The notes under the pieces were generated by a model that saw nothing but the letters and a program-made list of their open reading frames with translations, was not told the origin of the DNA and made no database searches. A DNA stretch of 64,000 bases from Neobacillus cucumis (GTDB lineage Bacteria; Bacillota; Bacilli; Bacillales; Cytobacillaceae). How positions within the stretch are numbered: position 1 is the first letter of the stretch; each line of letters begins with the position of its first letter. The position numbers were made by a program, and so were the translations under genes. This document shows positions 34,656 through 43,385 of the stretch, piece after piece. The stretch is taken from positions 110,028 to 174,027 of the forward strand of contig NZ_PGVE01000102.1 in assembly GCF_002860255.1 (NCBI RefSeq), given 5' to 3'.

Positions 34656-34739
34656 GGGCCTTCATCCTTTATAAATAGACAATTTTCTACTTCTTTATCA
34701 TAAATGTAGCAAAAATTTACTACTTTTTACATAGTTTTT

Positions 34740-34768
34740 AGTTTAGCAGTTCCATATTTTCTTTTCAA
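34740..34768 (-). promoter_or_regulatory. Candidate SigA promoter of the type IV pilus operon
   Basis: TTGAAA (34763-34768), 17-base spacer, TAAACT (34740-34745) on the minus strand, 85 bases before the pilV start. The leader between them shows no recognised riboswitch. Confidence 0.5.
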
Positions 34769-34815
34769 CAGTAAATAGGGCACGTTCGAATACTTGAATT
34801 TTTAAACCCCAAAAA

Positions 34816-34838
34816 AGGGCACTTATTAAAAGTGCCCT
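34816..34838 (-). terminator. Terminator of valS-folC
   Basis: Nine-base stem AGGGCACTT (34816-34824) with AAGTGCCCT (34830-34838) and six T on the minus strand, after the folC stop codon. Confidence 0.9.
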
Positions 34839-34852
34839 CTTACTATTTTCTT

Positions 34853-36151
34853 CTATAACGATTTTGTAATTAAAGGTTTTACTTCAGAGATAAAATAAAG
34901 AGAACCTGTAACGATTAACATCTCTTTTGGTTTCAAGGATTTCATTTTTTCAAGGAGATAAGATGACCAATCTTCTACTGCCAATTTGCTTGCTGATTTA
35001 CTTATTTGAAATAATTCCTCCGCTTTAGCGGCACGAGGAAAATCAAAGCTGACAAAAGTAATCTGATCAGCAATTCCATCAAGCATTCCAATCATTTCAT
35101 CCAATTTCTTATCCCTTAACGCCGCAAATACAATATGAATGTTTCGGTCTTTGTATCTGCTGGATAACTCATGAACTAATGCCGTAATACCTTCCTGATT
35201 ATGTGCTCCATCAATAATCACCAGGGGTTTTTCAGAAAGGATTTCAAACCTACCTGGCCAGTAAGCCTCTTTTAATCCTTTTCTAATTGATTGCTCAGTT
35301 ACTTGAAAACCTGCTTGATTTAAATAGTCTGCCGCAAGAACAGCTAGTGACGCATTTTCCGTTTGATGCTGGCCCATCATACTGATCTCAAGCTGCTCTA
35401 GGGATAGAGACTTGGATTTTAAAGAAAACACTTCACCTTTAACAATGGATTCATGGCCACTAATCTGGAATTCTTGATTTAATCGAGAGATAGGAGCTGA
35501 CTGCTTGTCCGCTACCTCCTCAATCACCTTTAAGGCACCTGGATGTTTTACAGCCGTAAAGATTGGTGTGTTAGACTTAATAATCCCAGCTTTTTCAAAG
35601 GCAATCTCCTCATAGGTATTTCCGAGGATATTAGTATGATCTAAACCAATGTTCGTAATAATAGAAGCTAACGGTTGAATAATATTGGTGGAATCAAATC
35701 GCCCGCCTAACCCAACTTCAAAAATGACCATATCAATATTATTGGCATTAGCAAAATAATAAAAAGCCATTGCTGTAATTACTTCAAACTCCGTTGGACC
35801 CCCAAGTTCCGTTCCTTCCAATTCATCTGCGAGCGGCTTAATAACATTGGTCAACCTTAGTATTTCCTCATCACTGATTGGTTTGCCATTGACACTAATC
35901 CGTTCATTAAATTGTTCAATGTATGGGGAGGTAAAGGTCCCAACCTCGTATCCTTCCGCTTGGAGAATCGAACGTAAAAAAGTGACGGTGGAGCCTTTTC
36001 CATTGGTCCCGCCCACATGAACAGCTTTGATTTTCTTTTCCGGAGACCCAAGCTTGTCCATCATCCATTCCATTCGTGTTAATCCTGGTTTAATTCCTAG
36101 TCTAAGTCTCCCATGAATCCAGTCCAGGGCTTCTTGGTAAGTCGTAAACAA
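34853..36151 (-). CDS. folC: Folylpolyglutamate/dihydrofolate synthase FolC
   Basis: Adds glutamates to folates. The ATP site GTNGKGST and the sequence TFTSPYIEQFNERI mark the family. I choose TTG at 36151, which gives MFTTYQEALDWIHGRL, the usual N-terminus, with AAAAGGGGTG upstream. An ATG at 36214 would add 21 residues, but a perfect hairpin lies in that stretch (36177-36206). 432 residues from the chosen start. Cotranscribed with valS. Confidence 0.93.
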   Translation of the reverse strand: MFTTYQEALDWIHGRLRLGIKPGLTRMEWMMDKLGSPEKKIKAVHVGGTNGKGSTVTFLRSILQAEGYEVGTFTSPYIEQFNERISVNGKPISDEEILRLTNVIKPLADELEGTELGGPTEFEVITAMAFYYFANANNIDMVIFEVGLGGRFDSTNIIQPLASIITNIGLDHTNILGNTYEEIAFEKAGIIKSNTPIFTAVKHPGALKVIEEVADKQSAPISRLNQEFQISGHESIVKGEVFSLKSKSLSLEQLEISMMGQHQTENASLAVLAADYLNQAGFQVTEQSIRKGLKEAYWPGRFEILSEKPLVIIDGAHNQEGITALVHELSSRYKDRNIHIVFAALRDKKLDEMIGMLDGIADQITFVSFDFPRAAKAEELFQISKSASKLAVEDWSSYLLEKMKSLKPKEMLIVTGSLYFISEVKPLITKSL

Positions 36152-36176
36152 TTTTGGTACACCCCTTTTATGTAAT

Positions 36177-36206
36177 CGAGACGAATCCATAATCGAATTC
36201 GTCTCG
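36177..36206 (-). other. Perfect hairpin between valS and folC
   Basis: CGAGACGAAT (36177-36186) pairs with ATTCGTCTCG (36197-36206) around a 10-base loop. There is no T run, so it is not a classical terminator. It may be an RNA processing or stability element between two cotranscribed genes. Confidence 0.6.
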
Positions 36207-36214
36207 CCTATCAT

Positions 36215-38857
36215 TTATCCTCTTAACTCTTTAATCCGTGCTTCCACTGTGTTTCTCTTCTCTAGATAATCTTTTTCTTTGGCACGTTCTTCTTCCACAA
36301 CACTTTCAGGTGCTTTTTTCATAAAGCCTTCGTTGCTTAATTTCTTCTGAACTCGATCCACTTCTTTAGTTAAGCGGTCTAATTCTTTATTAAGACGCGC
36401 AATCTCTTCGTCGATATTAATTAAACCTTCTAGCGGTAAGATAATTTCTAAGCCAGTCACAACAGCTGTCATAGCTTTTTCAGGCACGTCGATCTCAATA
36501 CCGATTTGCAATTCTTCCGGATTACAGAAACGCTCGATATAGCTGCGATTCGTTTCAACTGCTTTTAGAACCGAGTCATCTTTCGCTTTTACGATCATCT
36601 TAATCTTCTTGCTTAATGGCGTATTTACCTCTGCACGAATATTCCGTACGGCACGAATCATTTCAACGAGCAGCTTCATTTCTTGAGCCGCCTGTTCATC
36701 CGTTAACTCTGGCTTCACAGCCGGCCAAGCAGCCGTTGTGATGGATTCTCCTTCATGAGGAAGGTTCTGCCAGATTTCCTCTGTGATAAATGGCATGAAT
36801 GGATGTAATAGACGCATCGTATGATCTAAAACATAAGCTAGAATTGAGCGAGTTGTTTTCTTCGCTGCTTCGTCTTCACCGTATAATGGAAGCTTCGCCA
36901 TTTCAATATACCAATCACAGAAGTCATCCCAGATAAAGTTATATAATGCACGGCCAACTTCACCGAATTCATAGCGCTCCGAAAGTCTTGTCACATGCTC
37001 AATGGTTTCATTTAAGCGAGTTAAAATCCACTTATCAGCAACGGATTTTTCACCGCTGAAATCAATCTCTTCAAAGGTTAAGCCGTCCATATTCATTAAC
37101 GCAAAGCGGGAAGCATTCCAAATTTTATTAGCAAAGTTCCAAGTAGATTCAACCTTTTCAAAGCTAAAACGTAAATCCTGACCAGGTGAACTTCCGGTGG
37201 ATAAGAAGTAGCGCAGGGCATCAGCGCCATATTTTTCAATCACATCCATTGGATCGACACCATTGCCAAGTGATTTACTCATCTTACGTCCCTGCTCATC
37301 ACGAACCAATCCGTGAATTAGTACATCTTTAAATGGACGTTCGCCGGTAAACTCGATGCTTTGGAAAATCATCCGGGATACCCAGAAGAAGATAATGTCG
37401 TAACCAGTTACAAGAGCGTCAGTTGGGAAGTAGCGTTTAAAATCCGCCGCCTCATTGTTTGGCCAGCCCATGGTTGAGAACGGCCATAATGCTGAACTGA
37501 ACCATGTATCTAGTACGTCTTTATCCTGTTCCCAGTTTTCAGCATCTGCTGGTGCTTCTGTTCCTACGTATACCTCACCTGTTTCCTTGTGGTACCAAGC
37601 AGGGATACGATGGCCCCACCAAAGCTGTCTAGAAATACACCAGTCGCGGATATTTTCCATCCAGCGGAGATAGGTTTTTTCAAAGCGGTCAGGAACGAAA
37701 TTTACTTTGTTCTCTTTGTCTTGCAGGGCAATCGCTTGGTCAGCGAGCGGCTGCATTTTTACAAACCATTGAGTGGATAGATATGGTTCAACAACAGCGC
37801 CGCTGCGCTCGGAGTGACCAACGGAATGCATATGCTCTTCAATCTTGAAAAGAACACCAAGTTCCTGTAAGTCCTTAACGATTTGCTTACGGCATTCAAA
37901 ACGGTCTAAGCCTTGGTATTTGCCTGCTTTTTCATTCATGGAACCATCTTCGTTCATGACTAAGACACGCTCAAGGTTATGGCGGTTCCCTAGTTCAAAG
38001 TCATTCGGATCGTGTGCAGGTGTGATTTTTACCGCCCCTGAGCCAAATTCCATATCCACATAATCATCACCAACAATTGGAATTTCTCGGCCAACGATTG
38101 GAAGGATAACAGTTTTACCGATTAGATGCTTGTAACGATCATCTTCCGGGTGAACAGCAACAGCGGTATCACCAAGCATAGTTTCCGGACGAGTGGTAGC
38201 TACTTCGATGTGACCAGAACCATCTGCCAGTGGATAGTTCATATGGTAGAAGGCACCTTGAACATCCTTGTAGATTACTTCAATATCAGATAAAGCGGTT
38301 TTTGTTGATGGATCCCAGTTAATGATGTATTCACCGCGGTAGATTAAGCCTTTTTTATAAAGGGTGACAAATACTTCTTTAACCGCATCTGAAAGTCCCT
38401 CATCTAATGTGAAACGCTCGCGGCTGTAATCAAGACCTAAGCCCAATTTCGCCCACTGCTGACGGATATGGGAAGCATATTCTTCCTTCCACTTCCATGT
38501 TTCTTCAACGAACTTTTCACGGCCTAAATCATAACGGCTTTTTCCTTCGTTGCGAAGTTTTTCTTCCACCTTTGCTTGAGTGGCAATACCTGCATGGTCC
38601 ATACCTGGAAGCCAAAGAACATCATATCCCTGCATCCGTTTCATCCGTGTCAGGATATCTTGCAGGGTTGTATCCCAGGCATGGCCTAAGTGAAGCTTTC
38701 CGGTCACGTTTGGCGGCGGGATCACAATGGTGTAAGGCTGTTTGCTTTCATCGTCCTTTGCCTCGAAAAATTTACCCTTCAGCCACCATTCATATCGACC
38801 TTTTTCAATTGTTTGCGGATCGTATTTGGTTGGCATTGTTAATTCCTTTGTTTCCAT
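36215..38857 (-). CDS. valS: Valyl-tRNA synthetase ValS
   Basis: 880 residues, class I synthetase. PPPNVTGKLHLGHAWD holds the HIGH-type motif, GRKMSKSLGN the KMSKS motif; an editing domain (about 200-360) and a C-terminal coiled-coil arm (about 810-880) follow. AGGAGG lies seven bases before the ATG. A T-box leader upstream links expression to uncharged tRNA-Val. Confidence 0.98.
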   Translation of the reverse strand: METKELTMPTKYDPQTIEKGRYEWWLKGKFFEAKDDESKQPYTIVIPPPNVTGKLHLGHAWDTTLQDILTRMKRMQGYDVLWLPGMDHAGIATQAKVEEKLRNEGKSRYDLGREKFVEETWKWKEEYASHIRQQWAKLGLGLDYSRERFTLDEGLSDAVKEVFVTLYKKGLIYRGEYIINWDPSTKTALSDIEVIYKDVQGAFYHMNYPLADGSGHIEVATTRPETMLGDTAVAVHPEDDRYKHLIGKTVILPIVGREIPIVGDDYVDMEFGSGAVKITPAHDPNDFELGNRHNLERVLVMNEDGSMNEKAGKYQGLDRFECRKQIVKDLQELGVLFKIEEHMHSVGHSERSGAVVEPYLSTQWFVKMQPLADQAIALQDKENKVNFVPDRFEKTYLRWMENIRDWCISRQLWWGHRIPAWYHKETGEVYVGTEAPADAENWEQDKDVLDTWFSSALWPFSTMGWPNNEAADFKRYFPTDALVTGYDIIFFWVSRMIFQSIEFTGERPFKDVLIHGLVRDEQGRKMSKSLGNGVDPMDVIEKYGADALRYFLSTGSSPGQDLRFSFEKVESTWNFANKIWNASRFALMNMDGLTFEEIDFSGEKSVADKWILTRLNETIEHVTRLSERYEFGEVGRALYNFIWDDFCDWYIEMAKLPLYGEDEAAKKTTRSILAYVLDHTMRLLHPFMPFITEEIWQNLPHEGESITTAAWPAVKPELTDEQAAQEMKLLVEMIRAVRNIRAEVNTPLSKKIKMIVKAKDDSVLKAVETNRSYIERFCNPEELQIGIEIDVPEKAMTAVVTGLEIILPLEGLINIDEEIARLNKELDRLTKEVDRVQKKLSNEGFMKKAPESVVEEERAKEKDYLEKRNTVEARIKELRG

Positions 38858-38875
38858 TTTATTTCCTCCTTAACA

Positions 38876-39125
38876 TAAAAAACTCCATTCGTCTTGTAAA
38901 AGGACGAATGGAGTTTGCTTCGCGGTACCACCTTTTTTCCAATCAAAAAAACACGATTGGCTCTTAACTTAGATAACGGATTTTATCCGTCTTCAACTAC
39001 TAGGATCTCTCCGTTCGCAGAAGAAGCTCATGGGCGACCTTCCAACGTTCCTCTTAGGAAATCTTCCAGCTGATGATTTCCCTCTCTTTAAGCAGGCGTG
39101 CATTGTACTCTTCCCTGTCGTAGCT
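38876..39125 (-). ncRNA. T-box leader of valS
   Basis: The minus strand contains the T-box sequence GGTGGTACCGCG (RNA from 38933 to 38921) that pairs with the tRNA acceptor end. It is followed by a 13-bp terminator stem (38881-38893 with 38903-38915) and a T run. Upstream is a long stem I region with AGAGTA and GCTGGAAGATTTCC. A GTC at 39038-39036 is the likely valine specifier codon. Confidence 0.92.
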
Positions 39126-39146
39126 TTCATTTTAAATTATATTGTT

Positions 39147-39176
39147 ATACTACCCAAAAAAGGGGAGTGACGTCAA
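39147..39176 (-). promoter_or_regulatory. SigA promoter of valS-folC
   Basis: TTGACG (39171-39176), 18-base spacer, TAGTAT (39147-39152) on the minus strand, just before the T-box leader. Confidence 0.6.
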
Positions 39177-39292
39177 TCATGATGACCAATTTTTTTATAT
39201 TTTATACCTTATGTAATTATAAGAGAACTTATCTAGGCCTTTGGAATATATATAAATAAAAATTTTATTTTTCTTAGGGAGGTTCCCGGAAC

Positions 39293-39487
39293 GTGAAACG
39301 TAATAATTTCCACAAATATAAATACCAACCCTGGTTTATTACTTCGCGCAGGATTGCCGCACAATTTATTGTTCCCTTTACGATCTTTCAATTTATTCGG
39401 ACCCTGTTTTTACCGACTATCCTGGATGTATTGCTGTTAGTTATTTTTCTTGCGATTGCAGTCTCCATATACTTTGAAATTATATAA
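39293..39487 (+). CDS. Small membrane protein, function unknown
   Basis: 64 residues, one of few plus-strand genes. GTG start with AGGGAGG ten bases upstream. Basic N-terminus (MKRNNFHKYKYQPW) followed by two hydrophobic segments (about 24-41 and 43-63). It lies between the divergent valS promoter and convergent ysxE. No family is recognised, but the ribosome site and membrane-protein composition support a real gene. Confidence 0.65.
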   Translation: MKRNNFHKYKYQPWFITSRRIAAQFIVPFTIFQFIRTLFLPTILDVLLLVIFLAIAVSIYFEII

Positions 39488-39504
39488 GGAGCCCATCATG
39501 CAGG

Positions 39505-40545
39505 TTAGGACTGCTGCTGGGCTCCTTCTTTTGCTTGTTTCCTTTGATTTTCTATTTCTGTCATCCGCATGACCACATACTCCGAATTCTTTAAGTGCCA
39601 ATATTGTTCTTGAAGCTTACCGACAAATTTCATTTCATTCTTTCGTCCTTGTTTCTTGTAGAAGCTTTCCACCACTTGCATAATCGGAACCGGCAAAGCT
39701 AAATAACTATAGAATAATAGCTTCTCATCCTCTTTATAGGGAAAATATTTAAAGTAATGATACACCCAATCAATGGCCGTATCATTCCGCGTTGGCCTGG
39801 TATTTAATGATCTTGACAAATAGGGGAGGAGATCATGTATGGGGGACCCGTAACGGGCATTTTCAAAATTGATAAAGAAACCGTACCCCCGGTCATCATA
39901 AAGAAAATGTTCGGAAGATAATTTTCCATGGGTAATGACCATGCGCGCCTTCTCTGTGTCCTTCGTATTCTCGTACCATTCTTCGAATTTAGCTTTCGAA
40001 AAACGCAGTGCCTGGCTGATTTCGTTATAATACAGGCAATATAATAATTGAAACGGTGACATATAGGTCTTTTTTTCACATTCATCAATAAAACCATCAA
40101 GGAATTCCTGATGCTTCTCCAGCTGCTGAATGGTTTTTTCATAATGTTCGGTACGCTCTTCCTTACTAACCGTCACTTCTTTGGCAGAAAGGGTATGAAG
40201 CCTGGCTAACTCCCGAAAAAGTTCAAGATTTTTATGATCGCGGTTTTCTTTTTGACCATTTGTCATCCAGGGCATTAGGTAGTATAGATTATTCTCATGC
40301 AAAACGGCATATCTGCCGTCCATCGTTGGATAGATGGGAACGATGCGGTTGAAGCCCTTTTGATATAATAGGTGAACATGCCGGATGAAATCTGTCCCTG
40401 TTGTAGGTGGTATTTTTTTTAACGCAAATGTGCCTTTATTAGAATAAACCTTTTGAACAATCCCATAATCCTCTACAAAATAAGGCTCAACAAGATAATG
40501 GTTTAATATCGGTGCCACTGATTCTACCCGATTCATATCGCTCAT
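39505..40545 (-). CDS. ysxE: Spore coat protein YsxE, CotS-like kinase fold
   Basis: 346 residues of the CotS/aminoglycoside-phosphotransferase fold. The catalytic-loop region reads HGKLSSEHFLYDD, with serine where active kinases have aspartate, and FINFENARYGSP replaces the metal-binding DxD. This suggests an inactive or altered kinase. It follows spoVID, as in B. subtilis, where YsxE is a coat component. A repeat element lies between the two genes. Confidence 0.9.
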   Translation of the reverse strand: MSDMNRVESVAPILNHYLVEPYFVEDYGIVQKVYSNKGTFALKKIPPTTGTDFIRHVHLLYQKGFNRIVPIYPTMDGRYAVLHENNLYYLMPWMTNGQKENRDHKNLELFRELARLHTLSAKEVTVSKEERTEHYEKTIQQLEKHQEFLDGFIDECEKKTYMSPFQLLYCLYYNEISQALRFSKAKFEEWYENTKDTEKARMVITHGKLSSEHFLYDDRGYGFFINFENARYGSPIHDLLPYLSRSLNTRPTRNDTAIDWVYHYFKYFPYKEDEKLLFYSYLALPVPIMQVVESFYKKQGRKNEMKFVGKLQEQYWHLKNSEYVVMRMTEIENQRKQAKEGAQQQS

Positions 40546-40584
40546 GAGATGTCATCTCTCTTTCAAATTAGAAAGGCTGAGTTG

Positions 40585-40718
40585 TATGTTAATTTCCGCT
40601 CCAGGCGCTTCGCTTTCCGCGGGCGTGCCGGTGAGCCTCCTCGGCGCTTTGCGCCTGCGGGGTCTCCCCAGTCCCGTACTCCCGCAGGGGTCTCGCACCT
40701 TCCGCTCCAATTAACATA
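40585..40718. repeat. Dispersed palindromic repeat (long copy)
   Basis: TATGTTAATT (40585-40594) and AATTAACATA (40709-40718) bound a GC-rich 134-base element containing TTTCCGCTCCAGGCGCTTCG, internal stems (GGCGCTTTGCGCC) and TTCCGCTCC near the far end. It is far richer in GC than its surroundings and is related to 1018-1063. It resembles non-coding repeats common in Bacillaceae genomes. Confidence 0.75.
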
Positions 40719-40765
40719 GTTCCTAAATCAACAATTACCTTTAACGCAGCCATTAAAAAATAAGC

Positions 40766-40790
40766 TGAGCAGGTTATAACAACCCGCTCA
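40766..40790 (-). terminator. Terminator after spoVID
   Basis: TGAGCAGGTT (40766-40775) with AACCCGCTCA (40781-40790), one mismatch. T-rich on both sides, so possibly bidirectional. It lies just after the spoVID stop codon, which makes separate or partial expression of ysxE likely. Confidence 0.75.
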
Positions 40791-40803
40791 TCTTTTTTAT
40801 CCG

Positions 40804-41889
40804 TTAGTTTTTGGCAAATGTCCCTGGAATGTAAAGAACCTGCCCAACAAATACATCTTGATTTAAATCAAGGTTGTTAACACGAAGCAGATTCGGAACC
40901 GTTACATCGTATCGGTCAGCTAAGCTTGCCACCGTATCCCCTTTTTGGACGATACAAACCTTCAACTTTGTTTGGGATGTTCTTTCATCTTTACGTGCAA
41001 AGAACTCTGTTAACGTCATACTCTTTTTCTTAGCGGCCTTCTTCTTTTTCATATGTTTTGGTGGTTCTTCTGATGAGGAAGATGAACTTTCTTCAATCAC
41101 TTCTGCAACAATCACTTCTTCATGGTGGTGCGGGGCTTCCTCTTCCACCACGACAATTTGTTCCACTTCTACCTCAACTTGTTCAGGCTTGCTGCCTTCA
41201 CTTCTAGCCTCCTGAAGGCTCCAAGCAGGCGCGTACTCTTCTTCCTCTTCTTCTGCCTGTGGATGGTAGTTAAAGGTAGGGAATTTCGGCAAGATTTCCA
41301 CTGGTTCTTCTTCCTGCTGTTTCCTGGCCTCTGCTTCAAACAAGTAATTGTTTTCAAACGTGTTATGGACAGCATGTTGTTCTACTTCCACTTCTTCCTC
41401 ATTGGCACGATGAAGAACTTCATACTCTTGTTCCTCTTGATGCTGCTGGCCCTGATCATTGCCATATAACCCACTGATAGTTAACTCAGCAGAAAGCTTT
41501 AAGCAGCTGCGCTCAGGGATGGAATAATCAAATGATTCTACGAGGACATCGATATCATAAATACTTTGAATCCGGTTATTCGGAATCGTGATATCCACTG
41601 GGAATCGATGTGAAAACTCACAGCATCCCTCCTCTTCAAGTTCGGCTACTCTCTCAACAAATTTTAAAGACGTAGCAGTTTCCTCATCACTCACATCGCT
41701 GGTTTCATAACTTTTATATTCTCCGGTTAATTCGAGCGAACCACGTATGGTTACGTACTGATCGTTTTCCTGGATGGTGATGTCCGGGTCTAGGGAAATC
41801 GAAATGAGTTCCTCGACTTCCTGTCCTTTTCTAAACCACAATGACTCCTCCAAGGAAAATCGCAGGCACGATTGATTCTCTTGGGACAA
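40804..41889 (-). CDS. spoVID: Stage VI sporulation protein D (SpoVID)
   Basis: Coat-encasement protein of the mother cell. TTG at 41889 is chosen: AAGGAGG lies seven bases upstream and the N-terminus becomes MSQENQSCLRFSLEESLWF, as in SpoVID. 361 residues: N-terminal beta-rich domain (about 1-145), an acidic middle region with His and Ser tracts, a Lys-rich patch, and a C-terminal LysM domain (about 308-355, VCIVQKGDTVASLADRYDV) that in B. subtilis binds lipid II and SafA. Confidence 0.95.
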   Translation of the reverse strand: MSQENQSCLRFSLEESLWFRKGQEVEELISISLDPDITIQENDQYVTIRGSLELTGEYKSYETSDVSDEETATSLKFVERVAELEEEGCCEFSHRFPVDITIPNNRIQSIYDIDVLVESFDYSIPERSCLKLSAELTISGLYGNDQGQQHQEEQEYEVLHRANEEEVEVEQHAVHNTFENNYLFEAEARKQQEEEPVEILPKFPTFNYHPQAEEEEEEYAPAWSLQEARSEGSKPEQVEVEVEQIVVVEEEAPHHHEEVIVAEVIEESSSSSSEEPPKHMKKKKAAKKKSMTLTEFFARKDERTSQTKLKVCIVQKGDTVASLADRYDVTVPNLLRVNNLDLNQDVFVGQVLYIPGTFAKN

Positions 41890-41938
41890 AGCGACTCCTC
41901 CTTTCGTATCCTCCACGCAAAATCACTATGTCACTTAC

Positions 41939-41967
41939 ACTTTATGTGCTTTGTTTTTTAAATATGA
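41939..41967 (-). promoter_or_regulatory. SigE-like promoter of spoVID
   Basis: TCATATT (41961-41967), 14-base spacer, CATAAAGT (41939-41946) on the minus strand, 50 bases before the spoVID start. spoVID belongs to the SigE regulon in B. subtilis. Confidence 0.6.
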
Positions 41968-42038
41968 TTAAAAATGCTGTTGTGGCCTGAAAAAGAATTG
42001 TGTGGGAAATTGGAGAGTGGTTTATGATCTAAAAAAAA

Positions 42039-42062
42039 CACCCACTTTCTAAAAAGTGGGTG
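42039..42062 (-). terminator. Terminator of the hem operon
   Basis: CACCCACTTT (42039-42048) pairs with AAAGTGGGTG (42053-42062), followed by eight T on the minus strand, right after the hemL stop codon. Confidence 0.92.
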
Positions 42063-42074
42063 CAAAAGCAACGA

Positions 42075-43361
42075 TTATTTAAGTTTAGAGAAAGCAACCT
42101 CTGCTGCTTGAATCGTCTTTTCAATATCCTCATCAGAGTGCTCAGTAGATAGGAATAATCCTTCGAATTGAGATGGCGGCAGGAATATCCCCTGATTAGC
42201 CATTTCGCGATAATACGCCGCAAAGAACTCTAAATTGGACGACTTTGCTTTTTCATAATTAATGACGGCTTCATTCGTAAAGAAGAAGCCAATCATCGAA
42301 CCGGCACGGTTAAAGCTAATAGGAATATCATATTTTTCAGCCGCTGCCTCAAAGCCTTTTTGGAGCATATCGCCTTTACGGATAAACTCTTGATAGTGCT
42401 CTGGGGTTAATTGACTTAATGTTTCGAGTCCTGCTGTCATAGCAAGCGGATTTCCTGATAATGTACCAGCTTGGTAAATTGGGCCGCTTGGGGCGATTTG
42501 CTGCATAATTTCTGCTTTACCGCCATAAGCACCCACAGGAAGTCCACCGCCGATTACTTTTCCAAGGCAAGTAAGGTCAGGAGTAACATTGAAATAACCT
42601 TGTGCACAATTGTAACCTACACGGAAACCAGTCATTACTTCATCGAAAATAAGTAAAGAGCCGTTTGCTGTGGTTAGCTCTCGAAGCCCTTCTAGGAATC
42701 CAGGAAGCGGAGGGACAAGTCCCATATTTCCTGCTACAGGCTCTACGATAATACACGCAATATCTTCACCGAAGTGTTCAAACGCATATTTAACACTTTC
42801 AAGATCGTTATAAGGAACCGTGATGGTATTTTTCGCAATCCCCTCAGGTACTCCCGGGCTGTCAGGTAATCCTAGGGTAGCAACTCCTGATCCTGCTTTA
42901 ATCAACAATGAGTCGCCATGACCATGATAACAGCCTTCAAATTTAAGAATTTTATTGCGGCCAGTATAGCCACGTGCTAAGCGAAGGGCACTCATGGTTG
43001 CTTCTGTTCCTGAGTTAACCATCCTGACTACTTCTATGGATGGGACACGCTCAATCACAAGCGCTGCTAATTTTGTTTCCAGCAAGGTTGGTGCACCAAA
43101 GCTTGTACCCATCTCAGCTGTTTTTTTCAAAGCCTCGACTACTCGATCATTGGAGTGGCCTAAAATCAGCGGCCCCCATGACAAGACGTAATCAATATAT
43201 TCATTACCATCTATATCGTATATTTTTGACCCTTTGCCTCGTTCCATAAAGATGGGGCTCATATTTACGGATTTAAACGCCCGAACCGGGCTGTTAACAC
43301 CGCCAGGCATTAGGTTTTGGGCTTGTTTAAATGCTTCAATCGATTTCGTATACGAACGCAT
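42075..43361 (-). CDS. hemL: Glutamate-1-semialdehyde 2,1-aminomutase HemL
   Basis: Converts glutamate-1-semialdehyde to 5-aminolevulinate. ATG at 43361 chosen (AGAGGG upstream; the frame's earlier codon is a TTG inside the ribosome site); 428 residues. PLP enzyme of the class III aminotransferase fold: GVNSPVRAF, NSGTEATMSALRLARGYTGR, DEVMTGFRVG and the PLP lysine in TCLGKVIGGGLPVGA. Last gene of hemAXCDBL. Confidence 0.97.
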   Translation of the reverse strand: MRSYTKSIEAFKQAQNLMPGGVNSPVRAFKSVNMSPIFMERGKGSKIYDIDGNEYIDYVLSWGPLILGHSNDRVVEALKKTAEMGTSFGAPTLLETKLAALVIERVPSIEVVRMVNSGTEATMSALRLARGYTGRNKILKFEGCYHGHGDSLLIKAGSGVATLGLPDSPGVPEGIAKNTITVPYNDLESVKYAFEHFGEDIACIIVEPVAGNMGLVPPLPGFLEGLRELTTANGSLLIFDEVMTGFRVGYNCAQGYFNVTPDLTCLGKVIGGGLPVGAYGGKAEIMQQIAPSGPIYQAGTLSGNPLAMTAGLETLSQLTPEHYQEFIRKGDMLQKGFEAAAEKYDIPISFNRAGSMIGFFFTNEAVINYEKAKSSNLEFFAAYYREMANQGIFLPPSQFEGLFLSTEHSDEDIEKTIQAAEVAFSKLK

Positions 43362-43385
43362 TCTTTTCCCTCTTTTCAAATAGGT

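Noticed and set aside
34656..34739. Leader of the pilus operon checked for a cyclic di-GMP riboswitch
   Set aside because: It is short, AT-rich and lacks the conserved aptamer core and any terminator stem before pilV.
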